In this document: positions 1 to 9,268 of the stretch, one piece after another
Position numbering within the stretch: position 1 is the first letter of the stretch
Layout of the letters: every line of letters begins with the position of its first letter
Assembly (NCBI RefSeq): GCF_036621415.1
Contig: NZ_CP030941.1
Span: forward strand, 1,734,001 to 1,798,000
Length of the DNA: 64,000 nt
Origin: Nitratireductor thuwali
Lineage (GTDB): Bacteria > Pseudomonadota > Alphaproteobacteria > Rhizobiales > Rhizobiaceae
Direction: 5' to 3'
The notes under the pieces: generated by a model
Database searches by the model: none
Told to the model about the DNA's origin: nothing
What the model saw: the letters and a program-made list of their open reading frames with translations, nothing else
Program-made: the position numbers and the translations under genes

Positions 1-439
1 ACGCCGGCACCTTGAGCGTAATGGTCTGTCCAATGATCTCCGGGTTAGCGACCACGTAGTCGCGCAGGATGTTGGGCGTCCCGTTCGACAGGATGCGCGA
101 GGCCACGCGCTGTTCGGCTGCGTCATCGACATCGGGAAACAGCTTCTGCGCCGCATCGGCGACGACGGCGCGGAAGTTGCCGCTTGCCGGGTCATCCGCC
201 GGCACGTTCTCCGGATCGACGGTGAACTCGACCGCGATATGGGTCTGCACAAAGGCCGTATGCCCCGTGATGATCAGCGACGCTATCAGGATGCCAAGCA
301 GCCCGATGGCCGTGATGATGGAGGCCAGACCGTAGAGCCGAAGGCGGCGGTCGGCGGCATACCGGCGCTTGCGGATTGCCGCGGCTTCCGGTGAGGACCA
401 GTCGAATGGTTTGGGCGTCGTCAATGTGTTTTCGGACAT
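1..439 (-). CDS. pstA: Phosphate ABC transporter permease PstA (partial)
   Basis: Inner-membrane permease subunit of the high-affinity phosphate importer PstSCAB. Only the N-terminal ~146 residues lie in the window; the gene runs off the left edge. The protein begins MSENTLTTPKPFDW, has a basic stretch (RKRRYAADRR), then one hydrophobic segment at about residues 35-58, followed by a soluble periplasmic-looking domain. This extended N-terminus is typical of alphaproteobacterial PstA (DUF3333 type). The start ATG lies 4 bases after the pstC stop, so the two are probably translated from one mRNA. The transmembrane permease core is outside the window, so identity rests on the N-terminal extension and on pstC and pstS upstream. 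Confidence 0.88.
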   Translation of the reverse strand, partial: MSENTLTTPKPFDWSSPEAAAIRKRRYAADRRLRLYGLASIITAIGLLGILIASLIITGHTAFVQTHIAVEFTVDPENVPADDPASGNFRAVVADAAQKLFPDVDDAAEQRVASRILSNGTPNILRDYVVANPEIIGQTITLKVPA

Positions 440-443
440 GGGT

Positions 444-1835
444 CTACTCATATTTCTCGCGGTAGCGGCGCACAATGCGCAGAGCGAGGACGTTCAGGCA
501 CAGCGTCGAGACGAACAGCACGAGCCCGAGAGCGAAAGCCGACAGCGTCTTCGGATTGTCGAAGGAGGTGTCGCCGATCAGCAGCGTGACGATCTGCACG
601 GTAACCGTGGTCACGCCGTCCAGCGGATTGGCCGTCAGCGTGGCGGTGAGGCCGGCGGCCATGACGACGATCATAGTCTCCCCGATGGCGCGGCTGGCGG
701 CCAGCAGAACACCGCCCACGATGCCCGGAAGCGCCGCGGGTAGAAGCACGCGCGTGATCGTTTCCGCCCGCGTCGCGCCCAGCGCGAAGGAGCCGTCACG
801 CATCGATTGCGGCACGGCACGCAGCGCATCGTCCGACAGCGAGGAAATGAAGGGCAGGATCATGATGCCCATGACGCCGCCCGCCGCCAGGGCACTGTTC
901 GGCGAGATGGAGAGACCGATGAGGCTGCCGGCTTCGCGGATCGCGGGAGCGACGGTAAGAATGGCGAAGAAGCCGTAGACTACCGTCGGCACACCGGCGA
1001 GGATTTCGAGGATCGGCTTGACGATCCCACGGAAACGCTCGCTCGCGAATTCGACCAGGTAAAGGGCTGACAAGAGTCCGATCGGCACGGCGACGATGAG
1101 AGCGATGGCCGCGATAAGCAATGTTCCCGTGAACACCGGCACGGCGCCGAAAGCGCCCGTTCCGGCCACCTGATCCTCGCGGATGGCGATCTGCGGCTCC
1201 CAATTGAGCCCGAAGAAGAACTCCTGCGGCGGCACCAGCATGAAGAACTGGAGCGCTTCGTAGGTCAGCGATACGATGATGCCGATCGTCACCAGGATCG
1301 CCACGACGGCCGACGTGATCATGATGATATCGAGCGCCCGTTCGAAATTCTGCCGCGCGCGGAACTTCGGCGCCATGCGCACGCGTGCCAGATAGAGCGC
1401 AATGGTGGAAACGGACAGCGCCACGACGACCATTGCCCAGCCGGCGATGGCATGCCATCTCTGATACCGTTCGGCGGCGGCGCGTATTTCGGGAGAGGGT
1501 TCGCTAAAGATGCGCCCGGAGGCCACGTTCTTGATTTCACTGAGATAAAGCGAAAGCTGCGACGTCGAGGCTCCTTCGGTCAGGCTCGACGGCAGCGACG
1601 CGAGGATGAGACGATCGATGACGCCGTCCTGGGAAAGCAGCCACAGGACGACAAGTATCAGGGCGGGCAACCCCACCCAGACCGCAGCGAAGGCGCCATG
1701 ATAGAGCGGTCGGGAATGAACCTCCGCTCCATGGGCCGCAACGAACCTGTTGGCTGTCGACCGCCCGACATAAAAGGCGACGAGCGACAGCGCGAGGATG
1801 GCGAGAAACAAATATCCGGTCACGGCCGTCTGCAT
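444..1835 (-). CDS. pstC: Phosphate ABC transporter permease PstC
   Basis: Second inner-membrane permease of the Pst phosphate importer, 463 residues. It has an N-terminal hydrophobic helix (about 5-25), a second one near 50-70, and an alphaproteobacterial insertion with a soluble stretch (about 85-130). The binding-protein-dependent permease core occupies roughly residues 225-460 and includes an EAA-type loop around RDGSFALGATRAETI. At 463 aa it is longer than the ~310-320 aa enterobacterial PstC because of the N-terminal extension, as is usual in rhizobia. It lies between pstS (68 bases upstream) and pstA (4 bases downstream) in one operon. Confidence 0.95.
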   Translation of the reverse strand: MQTAVTGYLFLAILALSLVAFYVGRSTANRFVAAHGAEVHSRPLYHGAFAAVWVGLPALILVVLWLLSQDGVIDRLILASLPSSLTEGASTSQLSLYLSEIKNVASGRIFSEPSPEIRAAAERYQRWHAIAGWAMVVVALSVSTIALYLARVRMAPKFRARQNFERALDIIMITSAVVAILVTIGIIVSLTYEALQFFMLVPPQEFFFGLNWEPQIAIREDQVAGTGAFGAVPVFTGTLLIAAIALIVAVPIGLLSALYLVEFASERFRGIVKPILEILAGVPTVVYGFFAILTVAPAIREAGSLIGLSISPNSALAAGGVMGIMILPFISSLSDDALRAVPQSMRDGSFALGATRAETITRVLLPAALPGIVGGVLLAASRAIGETMIVVMAAGLTATLTANPLDGVTTVTVQIVTLLIGDTSFDNPKTLSAFALGLVLFVSTLCLNVLALRIVRRYREKYE

Positions 1836-1903
1836 CCTTGGCTGCGTTCAAGTTGGAGCGCGCCGCGCGGAGTGCTCCCCGCGGCGCGCTATCGGCATGG
1901 CGA

Positions 1904-2938
1904 TTACTGAGTGTAACGCGTAAGGTTCTTGCCAGCGATGGCAGCTTCGCGAACCTCGGCGCGACGCTCGTCGGAAAGCGGGATCAGGCCGCGCTCCGAA
2001 AGATACCCGCCGGGGCCCATGGCCTCCTCCGACACATACTCTTCCACGAACTCCTGGAGTCCGGGAATGACGCCGCGATGCGCGTTCTTCACGTAGAAGA
2101 ACAGCGGCCGCGAAACCGCATAGCTCTCGTCGGCAATGGTCTCCGGCGTCGGCTTGACGCCGTCAACAGCCACCGCCTTCAGCGTGTCCTGGTTCTCGTA
2201 GAGGAAGGAGTAGCCGAAGATGCCGAGGGCGTTCGTATCGGCCTGCAGGCGCTGGACGATCAGATTGTCGTTCTCGCCGGCTTCGACGAACGGGCCGTCC
2301 GTGCGCATGCGCTGGCAGACTTCATCCTTGCGGTCGCCTTCCAGTGCCTCGATAGCCGGAAACTCCTCGCAGCCCTCTTCCATCACCAGCTCGACGAAAG
2401 CGTCGCGCGTGCCGGAGGTGGGCGGCGGACCGAAAACGGTGATTTCGGTGTCGGGCAGCGACGGATCGATCTCGTTCCAGCGGGTGTAGGGATTGGCGAC
2501 GACTTCGCCGTCCACTTCCACCTCTGCGGCGAGCGCCTGGAAGATCTGCGCCTTGGAAAGGTCGAGATCGGCGGCATCGACGGAATGGGCGATGGACAGG
2601 CCGTCAGAGCCGATCTGCACCTCGGTGATGCTCTCAACGCCGTTTTCGAGGCAGAGCTTGTATTCGCCCTCCTTCATGGCGCGCGAAGCGCCGGTGATGT
2701 CGGGATGGTCGACGCCGACGCCGCCGCAGAAGATCTGCATGCCGCCGCCTGTGCCGGTCGATTCGGTCACTGGCGCTGCGAAACCGCCGGTGTTGCCGAA
2801 TTCTTCGGCCACCGCCTGCGTGTATGGGAACACGGTCGACGAGCCGACGATGCGGATCTGGTCGCGCGCCTGAGCGGCGCCGGCGGACATCGCAGCGGCA
2901 AGGGCCGCAACGGACGCCGTGAGAAGGATTTTCTGCAT
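1904..2938 (-). CDS. pstS: Phosphate-binding periplasmic protein PstS
   Basis: Periplasmic substrate-binding protein that delivers phosphate to PstCA. 344 residues with a cleavable signal peptide (about 1-24, ending in an A-Q-A motif). The mature protein starts with the IRIVGSSTVFPY motif, whose serines and threonine line the phosphate site; a second binding segment (TGTGGGMQIFCGG) and a TSGTRD motif follow. First gene of pstS-pstC-pstA. A Pho-box-like sequence lies about 75 bases upstream of the start, so PhoB-dependent induction under phosphate limitation is likely (inference). Confidence 0.96.
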   Translation of the reverse strand: MQKILLTASVAALAAAMSAGAAQARDQIRIVGSSTVFPYTQAVAEEFGNTGGFAAPVTESTGTGGGMQIFCGGVGVDHPDITGASRAMKEGEYKLCLENGVESITEVQIGSDGLSIAHSVDAADLDLSKAQIFQALAAEVEVDGEVVANPYTRWNEIDPSLPDTEITVFGPPPTSGTRDAFVELVMEEGCEEFPAIEALEGDRKDEVCQRMRTDGPFVEAGENDNLIVQRLQADTNALGIFGYSFLYENQDTLKAVAVDGVKPTPETIADESYAVSRPLFFYVKNAHRGVIPGLQEFVEEYVSEEAMGPGGYLSERGLIPLSDERRAEVREAAIAGKNLTRYTQ

Positions 2939-3009
2939 TGGGCAACTCCCTGTTCGGAATTCGATATGACGCCGATATGGGGCGACGAGGAGTGCCTTAA
3001 AGGGCCTGT

Positions 3010-3027
3010 GTAACAGTTCGATGACAC
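3010..3027 (-). promoter_or_regulatory. Candidate Pho box upstream of pstS
   Basis: On the minus strand the sequence reads GTGTCAT-CGAA-CTGTTAC. This is two seven-base half-sites 11 bases apart, matching the PhoB consensus CTGTCAT-N4-CTGTCAT at 6/7 and 5/7 positions. It sits about 72 bases before the pstS start codon. This placement is as expected for PhoB activation of pst; binding itself is inferred. Confidence 0.6.
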
Positions 3028-3129
3028 TTATGTGTCGCAGCGATTAAGATGCGAACGATCATGGTTTCCGCAGTTCGATCTGCCATTCGGCCGAGCTCAT
3101 CGATTCATCGAACAATAAAATGAAGCCGT

Positions 3130-6100
3130 CTATCGTGCTGCCGCGCCAGCGAGGCGTCTGTCTTCCGACCAGCGGTCGATCTTCTCCAGAAGCGCCTTCG
3201 GGCTGATCGGCTTGGAAAGGTAATCGTCCATGCCTGCCTCAAGGCAGCGCTCCCGATCCCCCTTCAAGGCATGGGCGGTAACGCCGATGATCGGAATGCG
3301 GCTGCCGCCGGCCTCGGTGCCGCGGATGGCGGCTGTCGCTTCTAGCCCGTTCATTTCTGGCATCGAAACATCCATCAGGATGATCCGGGGATTGAGCCGG
3401 GCAAAGTTCTCGACGGCCTCGCGGCCATTGTTGACGATTTCGAAGGTAAGCCGCGTTTCCCCGAGTATCTGACTGAACACGAGCTGGTTCACCTCATTGT
3501 CCTCGGCAACCAGAATATCGATCCCGTGCCCGTTGTCGTCGCAACGGCCTGCGCTCGACCGCACCTCCTCGGCCGGCTCCAAAGGCGCTCTCGCCTGCGC
3601 CGCAGGTACCTGGACGTCGGTGTCCGAGGCAGGCGCGAAGACGGAAGATGCCAGGCCTTCAAGGGCCCGTCTTCGCTGTATCGCTTCGACCACCGAATGG
3701 AGCAGCAACTGAGAGCGCGCCGGCTTGATCAGTTGCGCTTCGAACGCAAGATCCCGCGAGCCCAGAACCGAGGTCGAGTAATCGACCGACGTCAACAGGA
3801 CAAGCGGCGTCTCGGCCAGCGCCGGGTCCGCCCGCACGGCGCGGGCAACGTCCACCCCACTCATGCCCGGCATCTGGTAATCGAGCACCACGCAGTCGAC
3901 TTCTATGCCCAGGCCCTGCGCCGCTCGCAGCACTTTGAGCCCCTCTTGGCCGTTGGCCGCCGCGCAGGAGTCAAATCCCCAGTGCGCCATCTGCTCCGCC
4001 AGGATAAGACGGTTGATCGCATTATCGTCGATGATCAGTACCCGGGCGCCGGTGACGTCGGCCGGCAGCACTGCCTGCTTCACATCATCCTCGGCCCTCG
4101 GCAGCGTAATCGAGAACCAGAAGGTCGAGCCCTCTCCTTCCCTGCTTTCGACGCCTATCTCGCCGCCCATCAGGTCGACGAGCCGCGACGTTATGGCAAG
4201 CCCAAGGCCCGTCCCCTCGTGGCGCCGGGTCGAGGAGGCGTCAACCTGGCTGAACTTGTCGAAGACGAGGTCCATCTTGTCTGCCGGGATGCCGATGCCG
4301 GTATCCTGCACCCTTACATGGAGATCGACATCGCCGTGCGCCTCGGAGCCGGTGACGTCGACGAGCACATGGCCGCTTTCCGTGAATTTGACGGCATTGC
4401 CGACCAGATTGGTCACGATCTGGCGCAACCTGCCCACATCCCCCACCAGCCGCGGCGGCAATGCCGGCGCCACATGCACGATGAGTTCCAGATCCTTTTC
4501 CTTGGCGCGCGATGACATCAACGTTGCCACGTCCTCGATGGCCTCGGCTAGCCTGAACGGACTCGCGTCGAGCACCATCTGGCCGGCGTCGATCTTTGAG
4601 AAATCGAGGATGTCGTTGATGATCGTCAGCAGCGCGCTGCCGGACTTCAGGATGATCTCGGAGAATGTCTTCTGCTTGGCTGTCAGTTCCGTCTTGGCAA
4701 GCAGTTCCGCCATGCCCAGCACGCCGTTCATTGGCGTTCTGATCTCGTGGCTCATATTGGCAAGAAACTCGGATTTGGCGCGGTCGGCCAGCACCGCCTT
4801 CTCCTGGGCGATGCGCAGTTCGTGCTCGCGCCGCTTCAATTCCGTCACATCCGTCGTCGAGCCGATCAGATAGAGTGAGCCGTCCGACGCCACGAGCGCA
4901 TCCTTGCGAGCGATCTGGTAGCGGGTGTTTCCCGCCGCGTCCTGCCGCGTTTCCTCTATTTCCAGCGAGCTTCCGCTGCGCATGACCGCAAGGTCGCTCT
5001 CCTGGAAAGCCTGGCCCTGGGCGCCGAATATTTCCACGTCCGTCCTGCCGAGCGCGTCCTCGGGCTTGATTCCCACCAGGTCCGACCAGCCCTTGTTCAC
5101 GTAGGACAGCTTCAAATCCGGCTTCTTGGCATAGATGGCGACGGGAACGTTGTCGATCAGGTTTCGGAAAACCTCGTTTTCCCGCATGCTTTCGCTGAGT
5201 TGGTGCTCACGTTCCTTCAGTTCGGTGATGTCGACCCGAACGCCGATGAAGGTGCCGTCTTCCCGCCGCGTGTCGAAGACCTTGAACCACCGGCCGTCAG
5301 GATTGCGTCTTTCGAAGACGTTGGATTTTGCCCTGTAACGCCCCAGATAGCCTTCCATCCAGGCTTCCGGATGCGTATCGTAGAGGCTGTCGAGCGCTTG
5401 ATCGCCGCTCTCCCGGAAATAGCCGGCCTCGTGCCCGAGCGTCAGCGCCTCGCGGAGCGGCGCGCCCGGCTTCATGGCCGGAACCAGCTTGGGCAGGGCG
5501 TCGTGGATCTTGCGGTTCGCCAGCACGAACCGGTCGTCCCGGTCATAGATGACGACGCCCGCCGGCAGCGTATCCAGCACATTGGCCAGCTGCCGCCGCG
5601 CCTCCTCCGCGTCCCTTTCGCGGCGTTTGAGATCGGAGACGTCGAATATGGTGCAGGCCAGGTAATGGTTTCCCGACGCCGTGCTGACGCGGTTCTTGCG
5701 GACCATTCGGGTTCCGGCGGCACCCGACAGCTCGAAGTCCTCCGCCACCTCATAGTCCTGGCCAGTTTCCAGGACCTCGCGCTCATTGGCTTCGAACGAT
5801 GCGGCCTCTTCGGCCGACGTGAAATCGATGGCCTTCTTGCCGATCATTTCGCCTGGCTCGGCTCCGAGAATTTCGGCGAAGGCCTGGTTGGCGAGCACGA
5901 ACCTGAGATCGGCATCCTTCACGAAGATCGGACTTGCCAGGCTGTCGATGACGGCCTGTGCGAGCTTGGAACGCTCCAGCGCATTCGCCAGCTCTTCCTC
6001 GCGCGATTTCATCTCCGTGACGTCGTAGTAGGTCAGCATACGCCGACCGCGCGACAGCGGCGTTGACGTGAAGATAAGCGTGCGGCCGTTCACGAGGGAG

Positions 6101-7758
6101 ATTTCGCGAGGTTCGCAGGCGCCGGCGCGGATTTCCTCCAGGCGCTGGCTTAGATAGACTTGCCATTCGGCGTCGGAGAAATCATACATCCCGTTGGCGC
6201 GATCGGCTTCAAAAAGATCGATGATCGAGCGGCCTTCTACCGGCTCATCCACCGGGTAGTCCCACAGATCGATACAGGCCTTGTTGACGATGGACGCCGT
6301 CATGTCGGCCTCGACCACCACCACGCCTATGCGCATGCTGTCGACGGTGCGCCTGAGATCGGAGAGCGCCAGTTCCGCCTCCTCCTTGGCCTTGGCAAGG
6401 TCGGCCTCACGCCGCACACGTTCGGATATGTCGGCGCGGATTCCCACCCGGTCTCCGGCTGCCGTCAACTGGTCGCGGCGACGAATCCAGCGGCCATCAT
6501 GGGTTTCGAAGACGAAACTCTCGCCCACTTCCGCGTCTCGCGCGGCGCAGCGTTCCTCGACCCATTCGGCCTCGCGCCCCTTCGCGTCCTCGACCAACCC
6601 GGAATGGGCAAACTCGCTCAACAGCTCCCTGTGTGACCGTCCGGGGGTAAAGTCGCAAATATCGGCGAACTGGCCGCGAAAGGCACCGTTGCAGGCGACG
6701 AGCCGGCCGTCGGCATCCCAAAGCACGAAGCCGTCATCCAGCGCCTCGATCGCGGATTGCAGCCGCATGCGGGCGGTTTCGGCTTCCTGGCGCGCGGCTT
6801 CCAGCGCCTTCTCGTGCCGCTTGATGGCCGTGACGTCGGTACAGATGCTGACGGTGCCCCCGTCCTCGGCCCTCTGCTCCCGATGAAGGACGAAGCGGCC
6901 GTCACGAAAGGCGATCACGCTTTCTGTCCCGCCCCTCGCTGCCCGGATCTTCAGGATCTGCTCGGCCCATTCCCGCTTCTCGATATCCCCCGTATCCCAG
7001 AGATCCCGCTCAAGGCCGCTATGTATCAGCGCCGCGAACGACACGCCGGGGCGGATGACGTCTTCCAGCCCGGCATACATTTCCACCAGCGCCTTGTTGT
7101 AGACGACGAGCCGGTCATCGCTGTCATAACAGGCGAAGGCTTCATTGGTGGCCTCCAGCGCGGACCAGAGCCGCTCGAAATGCTGGTTGTCGGACAGGCC
7201 TTCCTTCAGGGTACTTTCGCGGATCTCGCGCAGGCTGAGATCACGCCGCGCAGCCTTGAGTTCGTCGGCAAATGAAAGAAGCCGCGTCAGAGCGCGCCCA
7301 AATCCCCTGTAGCCGCGGAAGTTTCCCTTCTCGTCATGCTTGGGAACGCCGCTGACGGAGACCCACAGCCGCTGGCCCCCGCCACCCTGCATCTCGAACA
7401 GCCGGTCGCAAAAGGCCTCGCGCGCCGCGACCGCACCATGATGCGCTGCCGTGTCGAATCCAGATTCCGTGACCACCTTCACGACGTCGAAGCGCGACCG
7501 GCCGATTATCCGTTCGGCATCAATGCCGGTATGTTCCGCGAATCCCGGCGACAGCCATGTCAGCTTCAGCTCGGCATCGCATTCCCAATACCAGTGCGCC
7601 ACCATCCCCGAGAGCTCGACATGAACCGAGTCGGGAAAATGGTTTGGCTCCATGGCCGAACGCGGCATGCCATCCCTGCGTTCGCCCCTGGCCGCTGCCT
7701 CTCCATGCCGTTTGGAGATCGGCTCCCCGCTTTCCACCACCATGCCCCCACTGCACAT
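3130..7758 (-). CDS. Multi-PAS hybrid sensor histidine kinase with two receiver domains
   Basis: A very large (~1,540 aa) hybrid sensor kinase. I count about seven consecutive PAS-like modules between residues ~45 and ~985, often recognisable by repeated phrases such as EALDDGFVLWDADGR or DTLPAGVVIYDRDDR. These are followed by a HisKA dimerisation domain with the phospho-histidine in SHEIRTPMNGVLG (~1010), a HATPase_c domain (NAVKF, DTGIGIP, GTGLGLAI boxes), and two response-regulator receivers (IIDDN..VVLDYQMPGM and VAEDN..LMDVSMPEM). The second receiver has the full DD/D/K set. No transmembrane segment or signal peptide is visible, so it is probably a cytosolic sensor. The ligand is unknown. 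The start is uncertain: TTG 7770, ATG 7758 and ATG 7743 all lack a clear ribosome site. It lies just upstream of pstS but is separated by a 190-base regulatory gap. Confidence 0.9.
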   Translation of the reverse strand: MCSGGMVVESGEPISKRHGEAAARGERRDGMPRSAMEPNHFPDSVHVELSGMVAHWYWECDAELKLTWLSPGFAEHTGIDAERIIGRSRFDVVKVVTESGFDTAAHHGAVAAREAFCDRLFEMQGGGGQRLWVSVSGVPKHDEKGNFRGYRGFGRALTRLLSFADELKAARRDLSLREIRESTLKEGLSDNQHFERLWSALEATNEAFACYDSDDRLVVYNKALVEMYAGLEDVIRPGVSFAALIHSGLERDLWDTGDIEKREWAEQILKIRAARGGTESVIAFRDGRFVLHREQRAEDGGTVSICTDVTAIKRHEKALEAARQEAETARMRLQSAIEALDDGFVLWDADGRLVACNGAFRGQFADICDFTPGRSHRELLSEFAHSGLVEDAKGREAEWVEERCAARDAEVGESFVFETHDGRWIRRRDQLTAAGDRVGIRADISERVRREADLAKAKEEAELALSDLRRTVDSMRIGVVVVEADMTASIVNKACIDLWDYPVDEPVEGRSIIDLFEADRANGMYDFSDAEWQVYLSQRLEEIRAGACEPREISLVNGRTLIFTSTPLSRGRRMLTYYDVTEMKSREEELANALERSKLAQAVIDSLASPIFVKDADLRFVLANQAFAEILGAEPGEMIGKKAIDFTSAEEAASFEANEREVLETGQDYEVAEDFELSGAAGTRMVRKNRVSTASGNHYLACTIFDVSDLKRRERDAEEARRQLANVLDTLPAGVVIYDRDDRFVLANRKIHDALPKLVPAMKPGAPLREALTLGHEAGYFRESGDQALDSLYDTHPEAWMEGYLGRYRAKSNVFERRNPDGRWFKVFDTRREDGTFIGVRVDITELKEREHQLSESMRENEVFRNLIDNVPVAIYAKKPDLKLSYVNKGWSDLVGIKPEDALGRTDVEIFGAQGQAFQESDLAVMRSGSSLEIEETRQDAAGNTRYQIARKDALVASDGSLYLIGSTTDVTELKRREHELRIAQEKAVLADRAKSEFLANMSHEIRTPMNGVLGMAELLAKTELTAKQKTFSEIILKSGSALLTIINDILDFSKIDAGQMVLDASPFRLAEAIEDVATLMSSRAKEKDLELIVHVAPALPPRLVGDVGRLRQIVTNLVGNAVKFTESGHVLVDVTGSEAHGDVDLHVRVQDTGIGIPADKMDLVFDKFSQVDASSTRRHEGTGLGLAITSRLVDLMGGEIGVESREGEGSTFWFSITLPRAEDDVKQAVLPADVTGARVLIIDDNAINRLILAEQMAHWGFDSCAAANGQEGLKVLRAAQGLGIEVDCVVLDYQMPGMSGVDVARAVRADPALAETPLVLLTSVDYSTSVLGSRDLAFEAQLIKPARSQLLLHSVVEAIQRRRALEGLASSVFAPASDTDVQVPAAQARAPLEPAEEVRSSAGRCDDNGHGIDILVAEDNEVNQLVFSQILGETRLTFEIVNNGREAVENFARLNPRIILMDVSMPEMNGLEATAAIRGTEAGGSRIPIIGVTAHALKGDRERCLEAGMDDYLSKPISPKALLEKIDRWSEDRRLAGAAAR

Positions 7759-7879
7759 ATGGGCCGACAATGGCGGGTAAGGCTTAACGTTTGGCTAAGG
7801 TTAACGCTGGAAATCAGCCGTCGGCCGGGAGCCGAAGACAGGCCGCGGCTCGTCGGTCGCCCGGTAGTGCCCGCTCACA

Positions 7880-8128
7880 TCATCTGCAGCGGGCCCTGTA
7901 TATGCGTCCATGCCGGTCGCGATACTCGCAGTAGCCATTGCGCAGATTGCGAACCAGCAGGCCTCCGAGTGCTCCGGCTCCGGCGCCAATCAGGGCTCCC
8001 CGTCCGCCGTCCGCGATACCACCGATAACGGCGCCGGCAGCAGCGCCTACGCCGACATCCTTTTCGGTGGTCGTACAACCACCCAATGCAACGACAGCAG
8101 CCGCGACGATAACCATCTTCCGCATCAT
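7880..8128 (-). CDS. Small glycine-zipper lipoprotein
   Basis: An ~82-residue secreted lipoprotein of unknown function. The N-terminus (MMRKMVIVAAAVVALGGC) is a signal peptide with a lipobox ending in the acylated cysteine. Next is a glycine-zipper segment (GAAAGAVIGGIADGGRGALIG and onwards), then a short C-terminus with two cysteines and tyrosines (NGYCEYRDRHGRIY). It resembles the small YMGG/glycine-zipper outer-membrane lipoproteins of Rhizobiales. The reading frame is open further upstream, but the ATG at 8128 is preferred: it has a GGAGAAGG ribosome site and places the signal peptide at the N-terminus. Confidence 0.7.
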   Translation of the reverse strand: MMRKMVIVAAAVVALGGCTTTEKDVGVGAAAGAVIGGIADGGRGALIGAGAGALGGLLVRNLRNGYCEYRDRHGRIYRARCR

Positions 8129-8308
8129 CAAGAGCCTTCTCCATTGGCTGAACCAGCCTCCCGCAGCCACAGTTTTGCCCAGCCGCGCAAGAAGGGCAAG
8201 GAGGCACAAGCGGCTCAACGCGACGCGGAAAGCAGCGGCATCCAAAGAAAGCCTATTTGACCGGTATCTGATGCTTTTGGAGAGGCGACGCTGAGGCCCG
8301 GAAGAAAA

Positions 8309-8383
8309 TGGTACTCCCAAGGGGAATCGAACCCCTGTTTCCGCCGTGAGAGGGCGGCGTCCTGACCGCTAGACGATGGGAGC
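8309..8383 (-). tRNA. tRNA-Glu (anticodon CTC)
   Basis: A complete cloverleaf on the minus strand. Acceptor arms GCTCCCA and TGGGAGT pair with one G-T. The anticodon stem CCGCC/GGCGG encloses loop CTCTCAC, with CTC at the anticodon position reading GAG. The T arm AGGGG-TTCGATT-CCCCT is followed by discriminator A and an encoded CCA. Length is 75 nt. Confidence 0.96.
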
Positions 8384-8447
8384 GTCTTGAAGGCCGCGAT
8401 ATAATCGCGATCGCAGACAAATGCAACAGCCTTCCGCGAATGACGGC

Positions 8448-8858
8448 TCAATCTGTGGGCACGGCCGGTTCGATCAGGTCCCAGCGGTTCCCGTAGAGGT
8501 CGCGAAAGACAGCGACTTTGCCATAGGTTTCAGCCCTTGGCGGCTCCTCGAAATGCACTCCCTTGGCAACGAACGCGGCGTGGTCGCGGGCAAAATCGTC
8601 CGTGGCGAGAAACAGAAAAACGCGCCCGCCGCTTTGATTGCCGACAGCGGCGAATTGATCCGCACCTTGCGCACGTGCCAGAAGCAGGCTGGTCGCCGCC
8701 TCGCTGCCGCCAGTCGAAAGGACGACCCAGCGCTTTCCTTCGCCGAGCGTCGTATCCTCCTTGAGAACGAAGCCGAGCTTGCCGCAATACCAGGCGATTG
8801 CCTCGTCATAATCGCGCACGACAAGGGCGACGAGGCCAATATGCCGCTTTGGGGTCAC
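8448..8858 (-). CDS. VOC/glyoxalase superfamily protein
   Basis: A 136-residue single-domain protein of the vicinal oxygen chelate fold (glyoxalase/bleomycin-resistance/dioxygenase family). The first beta-alpha-beta unit starts HIGLVALVVRDYDEAIAWYCGKLGF, a hallmark opening with the potential metal-ligand His near residue 6. The C-terminal unit ends in FRDLYGNRWDLIEP, carrying the usual D-x-x-GN-x-W-D/E-L motif with a ligand acid. The substrate cannot be told from sequence. It starts with GTG, overlapping the stop of the upstream membrane protein (GTGA), so the two are translationally coupled. Confidence 0.85.
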   Translation of the reverse strand: MTPKRHIGLVALVVRDYDEAIAWYCGKLGFVLKEDTTLGEGKRWVVLSTGGSEAATSLLLARAQGADQFAAVGNQSGGRVFLFLATDDFARDHAAFVAKGVHFEEPPRAETYGKVAVFRDLYGNRWDLIEPAVPTD

Positions 8859-9241
8859 TGCCCTTCCTCGGATATGGCGATCCGGGCCGCCGGCTCGCCT
8901 GAAGCCATATCGTAGACGACGATCTGGCTGCCGCCGTCGCCAAGCCGCAAAAGCAGCGACAGGCGGTTGCCAGACAACGTGTGGGAAACGATGCGGGCAC
9001 CGGCAGGGATGGCGACCTCGCCTGACAGGATATCGCCCGGCACGAGCGGCGAAACCGTTTGCGGCTCAGCGGGCTTGGGGGTGAGCGAACGGTAGACAAG
9101 TGCGAGCACCACCGCCATAACCGCTGCGAACAGAATGGCCAGATTGATGCCCATGAAGCGCACGAGCTTCCGCCGAACACGCTCTGCCGCCGGGTCCAGC
9201 GGCGCTTCGTCCTGGTTTTCGTTGAGCGTCGGCTTGGCCAT
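8855..9241 (-). CDS. Conserved single-pass membrane protein (possibly DUF6476)
   Basis: 128 residues, function unknown. A charged, acidic N-terminus (~1-28) leads to one transmembrane helix (~29-49, GINLAILFAAVMAVVLALVY), then a periplasmic domain of ~75 residues rich in beta-prone segments (GARIVSHTLSGNRLSLLLRLGDGGSQIVVYDMASGE). It lies head to head with the RluA-type synthase gene only 27 bases away. I recall this arrangement beside rluA/rpoH in Rhizobiales, where the protein is called DUF6476, but that family name is from memory. The start ATG at 9241 is chosen because longer readings run antisense through the synthase gene. Confidence 0.7.
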   Translation of the reverse strand: MAKPTLNENQDEAPLDPAAERVRRKLVRFMGINLAILFAAVMAVVLALVYRSLTPKPAEPQTVSPLVPGDILSGEVAIPAGARIVSHTLSGNRLSLLLRLGDGGSQIVVYDMASGEPAARIAISEEGQ

Positions 9242-9268
9242 GCGTGCCCTGTCTTCGAGAGAGGAAAA

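Noticed and set aside
7784..7798. A CtrA-like box upstream of the hybrid kinase
   Set aside because: It reads TTAA-CGTTTGG-CTAA, with a mismatch in one half-site, and lies too close to the upstream start candidates.
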